Source: Buxus sempervirens
Lineage: Eukaryota; Streptophyta; Magnoliopsida; Buxales; Buxaceae
Assembly (NCBI GenBank): GCA_947561395.2
Contig: OX387187.1
Location: 34,391,829-34,455,828 of the forward strand
Direction: 5' to 3'
Length of the DNA stretch: 64,000 nucleotides
Shown here: positions 1 to 9,645 of the stretch, piece by piece
Layout of the letters: the number at the start of each line of letters is the position of its first letter
How positions within the stretch are numbered: the stretch's first letter is position 1
The notes under the pieces: generated by a model
The model's database searches: none
Seen by the model: the letters and a program-made list of their open reading frames with translations, nothing else
Told to the model about the DNA's origin: nothing
Translations under genes and position numbers: made by a program

Positions 1-997
1 TGAATGATATTTCTGAACCGAACCGGATAAACCAATAGGGTTTCTGGGTCACCCGGAAACCCGACATGGGACTTGGACTCCCGGTCCAACTTGACTTCCA
101 GTGAGCCTTCCAACGGGGCCCACCAAGCCCAATAAACACCAAAAGCATGCCATTAGAATAACTTAAGTAAAATGAACAATTTGAACCGGGCGGGCCAAAC
201 CCAATGCGGCCCACCCGAGCCTTGTTATGTGAAATTGATGCATGAATTGCGTGGTTTGGCCGAGACCAAGGGCAAGGGCCTATCGGGCCCGCCAAAGCCC
301 ACCAACCGAACCAAGGAAGGGTGCAAACCCTAACTTCCGGTAACTGGGGCTTACAAGCCCAGATTTGGACTGCGGGCCCCAAGCCCAGTGTCCGAATCAC
401 TTTGGCAAAATTAAAAAGATAAGTCCAATAAAAAAAATACTTGGCCACCATGTGGGCCCACCTAAGGGGCCCACCAACCAGTCCGGCCCACTTGTGCATA
501 AAAAACACTTAACCTTCAAATCTGAATCTAAAGTAAAATCAATGCACCAACCAAAGCCCAAAGGGCCTCCTAGGATAGGCCAAGGCCCACAAGGGCACAC
601 GGGCTTGACTAAGCCCACCAAGGATACCGTGGGCCTTCCAACGGGGCCCACCCAACCAGACTCAGATCACCTAAGTAATCAAGATAAAAGCAACTAAAGG
701 GACCCACACCACTCAGGTGGTCCCGCCAGACTTAACCAAATTGCATATCGGATTATGAAACAGGTGAGACCAATGTAAGTTGACTCAAACCAGGGAACCC
801 ACGGGACCCGTCATCCGACGGGGTGGACCGGGGTGTCTACGGACTTCCCCGAACCACAACCGAGAACAGACTTAGAATCTCAAGCCGCAGACCAAAAAGC
901 CCTAATAGGCAAAATTATGCACCCAGGTGTCCGCCTGCACCCCATCAGGCGGTGGCGACTCCGAATTACCCCGTCCCGCGTTTCCCACGCGCGCACA
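1..997 (+). mobile_element. D4: right-hand part of a D-family LTR
   Basis: This stretch matches the last kilobase of D1 (51121-52074, same strand) and D2 (42260-43270, opposite strand). It ends in GCGCACA, the 3' end of the D LTR, and homology to the A/B-type LTR begins at the next base. It therefore looks like a D LTR inserted into base 29 or so of B's left LTR, with the start of D4 lying left of the window. It has about eight exact GGCCCA/TGGGCC hexamers in the first 700 bases and a tRNA-Arg-primer-like TGGCGACTC about 45 bases before its end. I see no convincing coding region; the short open frames are not shared with the other D copies. Confidence 0.75.
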
Positions 998-3212
998 CAA
1001 TCATCAAAAATCATTATCTCCTGGAAAGCCAGCACAGAATTTGAAGAAAATAGACTTTTACCTGTATCCGGATACTCATACCGGATACATGTGAGCCTTA
1101 GTGTATCCGGTACCATGTACCGGATACCTTAAGGCCCTTTTTTATCCGGCCTGATATACCGGATACCTTAAGTTTGCTCAAAATTAGGGTTTTCCGAGAG
1201 CTTTTCACTTTTACCATCATGTCCCTCATTAAATGAGGGGAAATCGCGGAAATAACCTTAGGGTTTAGGTTGGAGGGGTTCTAGACATTAAGTTGTGTCT
1301 ACCAATGACCTTAGCCTTTGCCTATAAATAGGAGCCTCCTCCTTGAGCAAATGGCACTCAACTCTTGTTTTGAATTCTCGCAAAGAAGAACTCCAAGAGA
1401 AGAAGAAAACCGCTGTGGAATCGCCTCCAGAACTCAGGTAAGCCTCAACTTTTCTTTTTATTTTCTGTCTTTACATTCCTAGATCTAGATCTCTTCTTCT
1501 ACCTTTCTATAGTGTAAAGCCTTGTTTGTATGTGTGGAAATCCTTCCCCGGCTCAAAGTATCTCAAGACTCCCTTAGCCGTAAAACGTGAAGGCGGATCT
1601 AGGAGAAACGAGACTGGGGATTGACCCTAGTGCTAGAACCTATGTAGCATAAGGCCTTTTTGATTGATTGTAAACCGTTCCATATTCAAAGTACCCTTGA
1701 TTATCTTAAAGAGAACAGAGGGAAACGATAATGGAACGGAACCCTAGGCTATGCTAGAACCTATTTTGTTGAATCTATATGCATGTGTATGGATCTTGCT
1801 TGGTTTTTCACTTTTGCACACATATTACACCTTTTTGGTGAATAGGCTCACATTTGGGGATTTATTGCATTCATTGTGATAAATCTCAAATAAATGGCCT
1901 GAATCAATTCTGGAATGCCTTTCGGATGATTTTAAAGTATTTGTGTTCATCTTGCACGAATCCCATATTTTTTTATCAATTTTCGGACTTGGATTTCTTC
2001 AAAAGTGGCTTAACTTGACAGCACCTGTACCCCTACTTCGGACGTCCGTAACTTCATCATCCGGATGAATTTTGGGGCGATTCCAGAACCATGGGAAAGG
2101 TGAGGCTGTCTAGTTTATGTCCACCAAATTTCATGAATTTCCATCTAGCCGATTTTTGACACCTCTCTGTCGAAGTTGAGTGGACAGTTCAGGTCCAAGT
2201 ACAGAACTTGTCACTTCGACGGACCGCCATGTGTTCGTTTTAAGTCCGATTCGAGTGGTTTTTATTTCTGGGTACTCCTTTATGAGTCTATTTTCAAATC
2301 CAGTTGGTTTCATAATTTTTGGATTCCATTTGAATTATTGGTAGCCGATTTACTCAGAACTGCTCATTTGCATTTTTCTGGGTAAATATGTGATCTTCGG
2401 GGCCTGTTCGGGAGACCACCCAAGGCACACCCGAAGGGATATTTGTATGAGACTAGTTTCTATAGAAATATGGCCATACAAACTTCAATCACACCAAATT
2501 TAGTGGACTTTTGTGTAGTGGATATTTCTAGACAATTTTCCAAAGTTGCCCACTTACCACTTTTAAAAATCCCCAGCAGCAACTTCAAAGGAGCATAACT
2601 CCTAGGATTTTTATCGGGTTAACTTGAGATTTTGCATGAGCTCCTTATTTATCATAATCTTTCAAATAGAGTTGGTTTGAATCAATTTGAAATTGGATTT
2701 GAATGATTTCAAGACAAAGGACCTTACTTTTTACCAAAATTCCCGGATTTGCCTCAACTTGGTTTTGGCCACTTTTACTTTGATTTCCATCTTTTGAAAT
2801 ACTCCAGAAGTGATATTGACATAAGAGAAGATCTAAAATCCATTTGGATCTTCATGTGAATATATCATACACTTGTTCCTTTTTTAAGGCTTTTTCATGA
2901 TTTTTAGCAAGCTTCTTATTTTTCTTTTTAGCATGAACATACACTTGGCAACCACTTCGTGTGGATGAATGGGGGTGCCTAACACCTTCCCCCGTTCATA
3001 ATCTAATCCCCTTACCCATCTCTGGATTTGATTTTCAAGTAGGGTTATTTTATCCTAGAATTTGTCTTTTGGCTATTTTTGCCTACTTTTGAATTCTTTG
3101 GTGTCCATTCTCACCCCAAAATCATGAATGGTGGCGACTCTCCCGTTTTTGCGTTGAGCCTGTGTGTTGACGGAGGGATGATCACTCCGGTGATTTTTTC
3201 CCATGTCTCACA
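998..3212 (+). repeat. B left LTR
   Basis: It is nearly identical to 39647-41924 apart from its missing tip, one palindrome unit (39 bp) fewer, and one strongly different patch near 1893-2025. A TATA-like CTATAAATA lies near 1322 and a CAG|GTAAGC splice donor near 1437. It ends TCTCACA before the primer site. Adding the 24 hidden bases gives 2239 bp, exactly 39 less than the 2278 bp of the right LTR. Confidence 0.85.
1064..1166. repeat. Palindrome array, 3 units at 39-bp phase (B left LTR)
   Basis: 25-bp palindromes start at 1064, 1103 and 1142, each with GTATCCGG-like and CCGGATAC arms and 14-bp spacers. This array has one unit fewer than the matching array in the right LTR. Confidence 0.9.
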
Positions 3213-3841
3213 ACTGGCGACTCCACTGGGGACTTGTGGATTTAAGCCTTTTTTGTGTATATTCATGCTTTTTAATTATTTTTGAATGCTTGCTACTTTG
3301 TTTAATTCATTTGTATATATTCTTGTATTTCAAATCAGATTGGGATGCTTTTGAATTTTATATGAATCAAGTCATGTATGTTTTGCTTGATGTTGCCTAA
3401 AGGTTGATTTAGGAAAAGCCTATCTTGAAGCATGATTTGGTGGTATTTGGTGATAACATGCTCTAATTTGAATTTTGAATATGAGAATTAATAGCATGAA
3501 ATCTAGGGGTTCAGAATTTTTGAGTATTCAAACATGATTCCTATAAAGCATACTTTTTTGTGCTTAAAAATTTTTGTTATGCCATGCCTTTGATTTGGGG
3601 TATAGGGGGATTCAATTTGAGCATGAAAACCAAAGAGCATGAAATCTGGAATTTTAGTGCACATTGTGGATTCTTTTAGTATGTTCACCAATATACCATG
3701 TCAAGTAGTTGCTAAACTTTTAGGCATTAATTTGGGGTATAAAGGATGCACTTTTGGGCATGAGAAATCTGAAAATTTTGGTGCATATTTCTGGAGATTT
3801 TAAAGCATATTTTACCTCATTGAAACACTTTTGAACCATGC
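3213..3841 (+). mobile_element. B leader, left part (up to insertion of A)
   Basis: Untranslated leader matching 6119-6740 of A. It is AT-rich with degenerate repeats of a 'gcatgaaatctgga / catgcttgaaa' type seen also in C (55300-55960, opposite strand). It ends in CATGC, the target site duplicated when A inserted; homology resumes at 22256. No coding region is recognisable. Confidence 0.8.
3215..3232 (+). other. B primer binding site (tRNA-Arg type)
   Basis: TGGCGACTCCACTGGGGA lies two bases after the LTR end. It resembles the TGGCGACTCTGCTGGGGA site of A and C and of Ogre-type elements, which are known to prime with tRNA-Arg. Confidence 0.8.
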
Positions 3842-3931
3842 TGTAGACACCCCAAATTGCACAAACAATCATCAAAAATCATTATCTCCTGGAAAGCCAG
3901 CACAGAATTTGAAGAAAATAAATTTTTGCCT

Positions 3932-4073
3932 GTATCCGGATACTCAATCCGGATACAAGTGCTCCTCCCCGTATCCGGATGGTCATACCGGATACGTGTG
4001 AGCCTTAGCGTATCCGGTATCATGTACCGGATACCTTAAGGCCCTTTGTTATCCGGCCTGATATACCGGATAC
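3932..4073. repeat. Palindrome array, 4 units at 39-bp phase (A left LTR)
   Basis: Four 25-bp palindromes start at 3932, 3971, 4010 and 4049, exactly 39 apart, with 14-bp spacers. Arms are GTATCCGG(T/A/C) and its complement around 7 central bases. The same array is repeated at 20064-20205 in the right LTR. It lies about 155 bp upstream of the TATA box, so it is in the promoter (U3) part of the LTR. Confidence 0.95.
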
Positions 4074-4229
4074 CTTAAGTTTGCTCAAAATTAGGGTTTT
4101 CCGAGAGCTTTTCACTTTTACCATCATGTCCCTCATTAAATGAGGGGAAATCGCGGAAATAACCTTAGGGTTTAGGTTGGAGGGGTTCTAGACATTAAGT
4201 TGTGTCTACCAATGACCTTAGCCCTTGCC

Positions 4230-4350
4230 TATAAATAGGAGCCTCCTCCTTGAGCAAAAGGCACACAACTCTTGTTTTGAATTCTCGCAAAGAAGAACTC
4301 CAAGAGAAGAAGGAAGCCGCTGTGGAATCGCCTCCAGCACTCAGGTAAGC
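4230..4350 (+). promoter_or_regulatory. A LTR TATA box and leader splice donor
   Basis: CTATAAATA at 4230-4238 is a strong plant TATA box, placing transcription start near 4262. About 80 bases further, CTCAG|GTAAGC (cut at 4344/4345) is a consensus 5' splice site, conserved in B and C (C: GTAAGC complement at 58019-58024). Together with the conserved acceptor just before gag it predicts an intron of about 5.2 kb in the leader. Inference from consensus and conservation. Confidence 0.7.
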
Positions 4351-5869
4351 CTCAACTTTTCTTTTTATTTTCTGTTTTTACATTCCTAGATCTAGATCTC
4401 TTCTTCTACCTTTCTGTAGTGTAAAGCCTTGTTTGTATGTGTGGAAATCCTTCCCCGGCTCAAAGTATCTCAAGACTCCCCTAGCCGTAAAACGTGAAGG
4501 CGGATCTAGGAGAAACGAGACTGGGGATTGACCCTAGTGCTAGAACCCATGTAGCATAAGGGCTTTTTGATTGATTGTAAACCGTTCCATATTCAAAGTA
4601 CCCTTGATTATCTTAAAGAGAACAGAGGGAAACGATAATGGAACGGAACCCTAGGCTATGCTAGAACCTATTTTGTTGAATCTATATGCATGTGTATGGA
4701 TCTTGCTTGGTTTTTTCACTTTTGCACACATATCACTATTTTGGCGGGATAGGCTCATATTTGGGGTTTATTGCATTTATTGTGATAAATCTCAAATAAA
4801 TGGCCTCAATCAATTCTGGAATGCCTTTCGGATGATTTTAAAGTATTTGTGTTCATCTTGCACGAATCCCATATTTTTTTATCAATTTTCGGACTTGGAT
4901 TTCTTCAAAAGTGGCTTAACTTGACAGCACCTGTACCCCTACTTCGGACGTCCGTAACTTCATCATCCGGATGAATTTTGGGGCGATTCCAGAACCATGG
5001 GAAAGGTGAGGCTGTCTAGTTTATGTCCACCAAATTTCATGAATTTCCATCTAGCCGATTTTTGACACCTCTCTGTCGAAGTTGAGTGGACAGTTCAGGT
5101 CCAAGTACAGAACTTGTCACTTCGACGGACCGCCATGTGTTCGTTTTAAGTCCGATTAGAGTGATTTTTGTTTCTGAGTAGTCCTTTATGAGTCTATTTT
5201 CAAATCCAATTGGTTTCATAATTTTTGAACTCCATTTGAATTATTGGTAGCCGATTTACTCAGAACTGCTCATTTGCATTTTTCTGGGTAAATCTGTGAT
5301 CTTCGGGGCCTGTTCGGGAGACCACCCAAGGCACGTCCAAAGGGATTTTTGTATGAGACTAGTTTCTATGGAAAGATGGCCATACGGACTTCAATCACAC
5401 CAAATTTCACGGATTTCTATTTAGTGGATTTTTCTAGACAATTTTCCAAAGTTGCCCACTTACCACTTTTCAAAATCCCCAACAGCAACTTCTAAGGAGT
5501 ATAACTCCTAGATTTTTCACCGGAATGAAGTGAAATTTTGCATGAGACTCTTGTTTACCCTAATCTTTCAAATAGAGTTGGTTTGAATCAATTTGAAATT
5601 GGATTTGAATGATTTCAAGACAAAGGATCTTGCTTTTTACCAAAATTCCCGGATTTGCCTCAACTTGGTTTTTGCCACTTTTGCTTTGATTTCCATCTTT
5701 TGAGATATTCCAGAAGTGATATTGACATAAGAGATGATCTAAAATCCATTTAGATCTTCATGTGAAAATATCATACATTGTTCCTTTTTCAAGGCTTTTT
5801 CATGATTTTTAGCAAGCTTTCTTACATTATTTTTTGCATGAACATACATTTGGCAACCACTTCGTGTGG

Positions 5870-5904
5870 ATGAATGGGGGTGCCTAACACCTTCCCCCAT
5901 TCAT
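5870..5904. repeat. Conserved stem-loop near LTR 3' part
   Basis: ATGAATGGGGG (5870-5880) is the exact reverse complement of 5894-5904, around a GTGCCTAACACCTT-containing loop. The same element is present in B and C; where B and C have C to G-type change the pair becomes G-U. A 'GGTGCCTAACACC' motif is, to my recollection, common in Ogre-type LTR ends. Confidence 0.75.
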
Positions 5905-6120
5905 AATCTAATCCCCTTACTCATCTCTGGATTTGATTTTCAAGTAGGGTTATTTTTATCCTAGAATTTGTCTTTTGGCTATTTTTGCCTACTTTTGTAT
6001 CTTTGGTGTCCATTCTCACCCCAAAATCATGAATGGTGGCGACTCTCCCAATTTTTGCGTTGAGCCCGTGTGTTGACGGAGGGACGATCACTCCGGTGAT
6101 TTTTTCCCATGTCTCACAAC

Positions 6121-6138
6121 TGGCGACTCTGCTGGGGA
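6121..6138 (+). other. A primer binding site (tRNA-Arg type)
   Basis: TGGCGACTCTGCTGGGGA two bases after the LTR end; this is the Ogre/Tat type site, complementary to the 3' end of a tRNA-Arg. Confidence 0.88.
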
Positions 6139-7594
6139 CCTTTGTGGATTTAAGCCATTTTGTGTATATTCATGATTTTTCATCACTTTTGAATGCTTGC
6201 TATTCTGTTTGTTTTATTTGTGCACAATGTGGTATTCCAAATCAGATTAGGATGCTTAGAAATTTGTATGGATCCAAAGCCTATGTTGAAACATGATTTG
6301 GATGTGTTTTGTGATGACATGCTTTGATTTAAGTTGTTATGCCATAAAAAAGAAATTTTCAAAATCTGGAAATTTGGTGTAAATTTTGAGTATTCAAGCA
6401 TGTTTCCCATGAATAATACTTTTTGTGCTTAATGGTTGTTTTATGCCATGATTTGAACTTGGGGGTATGGAATGACATAAGTTGAGCATGAAAACAATGA
6501 AAAGAAAAATCTGAAATGCTTAGTGGGAATTTTGGGGATTTTCAAGCATATGTTTCCCAAGCTAAAAGCTTTTTATGTCATATTGTTAGCTTCTGGGTTT
6601 TAGGCTTGGATTTGGGCATAAAACCATGTCACTTGAGCATCCAATTGAAAAAAAAAATCTGAAAATTTTAGTGCATATTTCTGGAGATTTCAAGCATGTT
6701 TTACCTCATTGAAACACTTTTGAACCATGTCAAGTAGGGCAAAAATTTTAGGCTTCAAGTTGGGTAGAAATGGTACACTTTGAGCATGAAAAAGAGCATG
6801 AAATCTGGAATTCTAGGAATGCTTTTGGGTTTCAAGCATGCTTACATGAGTTGATTGTTGTTTGCACAAATAACATGTTTTGTATACCACTTTTTGGGCA
6901 TGTAATATTTTTGTGCATATTTGGTGCTTGCTTTCTTGTATGTAGCTTCATTATTTTGTCATATATGCCTTGGCTTGAAATTGAATGCATGGCTACGAAA
7001 AAGAGTGGCAAGGGGCTGGGACGTTGTGAATGTTACCACAATTTAAAATTGCACTTGAGCACTTGAAACAATTTGCACAGCCTACCCTTTACCTATTAGG
7101 AAGTTGAACCATGAATGTGTGTAGCTTGGCGCACCGAGGTCGTGACTTCGGAAAGCGAAAGTGAAAACATTTACCTTAGAATTTGGGTCAATGATGTGAT
7201 GACAATGGGATCTGTGATTCGATTCCGGGCATCACTAGACTTGAGTTCTAAGTTGCCAATTAAGCCAAAACCCAAAAACCATACGCTTGAAGGTGGAGAA
7301 ACACGTTTTCGGCTAAAAGCACACAATTGCGTTTGGGGAATTGGGTGTAAATGTGGGAAGGCCGTTTGCATGTTTTACAGGCCAAGGTATAATGTGAATA
7401 CCATATTGAATGAAGGTAATACAAGGTGGCAAGGTAAAACCATGTTCTTTTCATGAATTTGGGGATTTTGCAAATATAATGTCCAAGCCCAATTCGGGGC
7501 AAGTTTTGAAGGTCAAATTAAGGTGAACATCAATTGGGAATGAAAAAAAATCAAATCTGGTGAAAAAAATGAGTCAAAAAAGGCCATTTCGGCA
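6139..7594 (+). mobile_element. A leader with conserved block 7120-7456
   Basis: The first kilobase is AT-rich and diverged. The block at 7120-7456 is far better conserved between A, B (22645-22984) and C (54660-55010, minus) than its surroundings. A frame starting MTMGSVIRFRAS (ATG near 7199) stays open in all three through a Cys-containing CKCGKA segment and has no family I recognise. It could be a small leader protein (Ogre elements are known to have an extra ORF here) or a structured packaging region, since it lies inside the predicted leader intron and so only in unspliced genomic RNA. Confidence 0.55.
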
Positions 7595-7736
7595 ATAACC
7601 GGCAACTCAGGCCGGTTAATAACAGCTCTAATCATATCCGGTACATATTTCCGGATACAAAGACATATGCGTGAATCCGGTTATGGTAACCGGATACAAT
7701 AAGGCATATTATTATCCAGAATGTTATACCGGATAC
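7595..7736. repeat. Palindrome array, 4 units at 39-bp phase (A leader)
   Basis: Units start at 7595, 7634, 7673 and 7712. The first has arms AACCGGC/GCCGGTT around loop AACTCAG, a loop also found in arrays of B, C and the D family. The later units have GTATCCGG-like arms. It is separate from the LTR array of the same element and has B and C counterparts at 23121-23262 and 54185-54326. Confidence 0.93.
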
Positions 7737-8028
7737 GTTCAAAAATGCACAAATTGGCTTTTCAGCCCAAGTTTTCAGAATAAAATGCCTAAAACACTGT
7801 GGATCATCCTTAGGCACCCCGAAAAGAACATAAAAAATGTTCCAAAAAAGAAAAAAAAGAAAAACAAACAAAATAAAATATTATTTCAGGATTTAACCTA
7901 AGTTTGAAAATCAAAGAGGAAACCAAGGTGTCATATTTTTTGACACCAACTCAACTCAAACATGTGTCAATCAAACTCTGGAACTTGAAAACTAAGAAAA
8001 TTCAGCAAATTTGAAGAAGAAAGAAAAA

Positions 8029-9440
8029 ACCTTTGGTTGGTTATTTTTATCAATCAAATCAAAAAAAAAATGAAAACCTTGGTTGGTTATTTTTATCAAT
8101 CAAATCAAAAAAAGTGGGACACTTGGAAGCCCTAGAATATTCCATGAAAACCTTGGTTGGTTATTTTTATCAATCAAATCAAATAAAAAAAAATGAAAAC
8201 CTTTGGTTGGTTATTTTTATCAATCAAATCAAATAAAAAAAAATGAAAACCTTTGGTTGGTTATTTTTATCAATCAAATCAAAAAAAAAAATGAAAACCT
8301 TGGTTGGTTATTTTTATCAATCAAATCAAAAAAAGTGGGACACTTGGAAGCCCTAGAATATTCCATGAAAACCTTGGTTGGTTATTTTTATCAATCAAAT
8401 CAAATAAAAAAAATGAAAACCTTTGGTTGGTTATTTTTATCAATCAAATCAAATAAAAAAAAATGAAAACCTTTGGTTGGTTATTTTTATCAATCAAATC
8501 AAAAAAAGTGGGACACTTGGAAGCCCTAGAATATTCCATGAAAACCTTGGGTGGTTATTTTTATCAATCAAATCAAATAAAAAAAAATGAAAACCTTTGG
8601 TTGGTTATTTTTATCAATCAAATCAAATAAAAAAAATGAAAACCTTTGGTTGGTTATTTTTATCAATCAAATCAAAAAAAAATGAAAACCTTGGTTATTT
8701 TTATCAATCAAATCAAAAAAGGTGGGACACTTGGAAGCCCTAGAATATTCCATGAAAACCTTGGTTGGTTATTTTTATCAATCAAATCAAATAAAAAAAA
8801 ATGAAAACCTTTGGTTGGTTATTTTTATCAATCAAATCAAAACATTTGTGGGATACTTGGATAGAGTAGTCCAAGACACCTTTGGTTGGTTATTTTTATC
8901 AATCAAATCAAAACATTTGTGGGATAATTGGAAGCCCTAGAATATTCCAAGACACCTTTGGTTGGTTATTTTTATCAATCAAATCAAAACATTTGTGGGA
9001 TACTTGGATAGAGTAGTCCAAGACACCTTTGGTTGGTTATTTTTATCAATCAAATCAAAACATTTGTGGGATAATTGGAAGCCCTAGAATATTCCAAGAC
9101 ACCTTTGGTTGGTTATTTTTATCAATCAAATCAAAACATTTGTGGGATACTTGGATAGAGTAGTCCAAGACACCTTTGGTTGGTTATTTTTATCAATCAA
9201 ATCAAAACATTTGTGGGATACTTGGAAGCCCTAGAATATTCCAAGACACCTTTGGTTGGTTATTTTTATCAATCAAATCAAAACATTTGTGGGATACTTG
9301 GATAGAGTAGTCCAAGACACCTTTGGTTGGTTATTTTTATCAACCAAATCAAAAAAAAAAAAATGAAAACCTTGGTTGGTTATTTTTATCAATCAAATCA
9401 AAAAAAAATTGGGACCCTTGGAAGCCCTAGAATATTCCAA
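8029..9440 (+). repeat. Hairpin-forming tandem repeat before gag (A)
   Basis: About 23 copies of a unit with TTTGGTTGGT, a short TATTTT-rich loop, then ATCAATCAAA. These arms pair fully in the sense RNA with two G-U pairs. Alternating spacers carry 'ggaagccctagaatattcca' or 'tggatagagtagtcca'. Open frames run through the array, but the frame and protein differ in B and C, so I do not call a protein. Confidence 0.85.
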
Positions 9441-9559
9441 CTCAAAACAAAAAAAAAACAAAAACAAAAACAAAAATTTTTTTCTGGCTGGTGTTCACCT
9501 AACCTACTGGTTTACATTTATAGGTGTATGACTCAAATTAAATGGGAGCTGACATGTTT

Positions 9560-9580
9560 CTTTGCTTTTCCTTACTCAGG
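9560..9580 (+). other. Predicted splice acceptor before A gag
   Basis: A pyrimidine run ends CTTACTCAG|GTACATT. The same CAG|GTACATT boundary follows a pyrimidine run in B (24902/24903) and C (near 52886, minus). It pairs with the LTR donor at 4344. Confidence 0.6.
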
Positions 9581-9645
9581 TACATTCAACCCAGGTGCAC
9601 TTATTTGCAGTCATTGCTCCCGTGACCAGATCCAAAGCAAGAGCC

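Larger units (their letters stand above)
3842..6118 (+). repeat. A left LTR
   Basis: Begins TGTAGACACCCC, ends TCTCACA; its partner is 19974-22250. From left to right it holds a four-unit palindrome array (3932-4073), TATA box (4230), splice donor (4344/4345), a long U5-like part, a perfect 11-bp inverted repeat (5870-5904), and an internal primer-site-like TGGCGACTC (6037-6045) 84 bases before the real primer site. Confidence 0.93.

Noticed and set aside
365-697. Pro/Gly-rich frame in D4
   Set aside because: Not preserved in D1 or D2; composition follows the GGCCCA repeats.
1-997. Inversion or assembly join at the left end of B
   Set aside because: The exact D LTR end, the expected LTR length and continuous B homology are explained more simply by insertion of D4 into B's LTR, though the left target copy is out of view.
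3932-4073. CRISPR-like look of regular palindromic repeats and spacers
   Set aside because: Only four units, spacers of fixed 14 bp shared between elements, plant retrotransposon context, no cas genes.
7171-7371. Minus-strand frame opposite the conserved leader block
   Set aside because: Open in A and B but not in C, whereas the plus-strand frame is open in all three.
8033-8466. Long open frames through the pre-gag repeats (also 23578-24627 and 53029-53664)
   Set aside because: They arise from repeat periods divisible by three; the encoded peptides differ among A, B and C while RNA pairing is kept.
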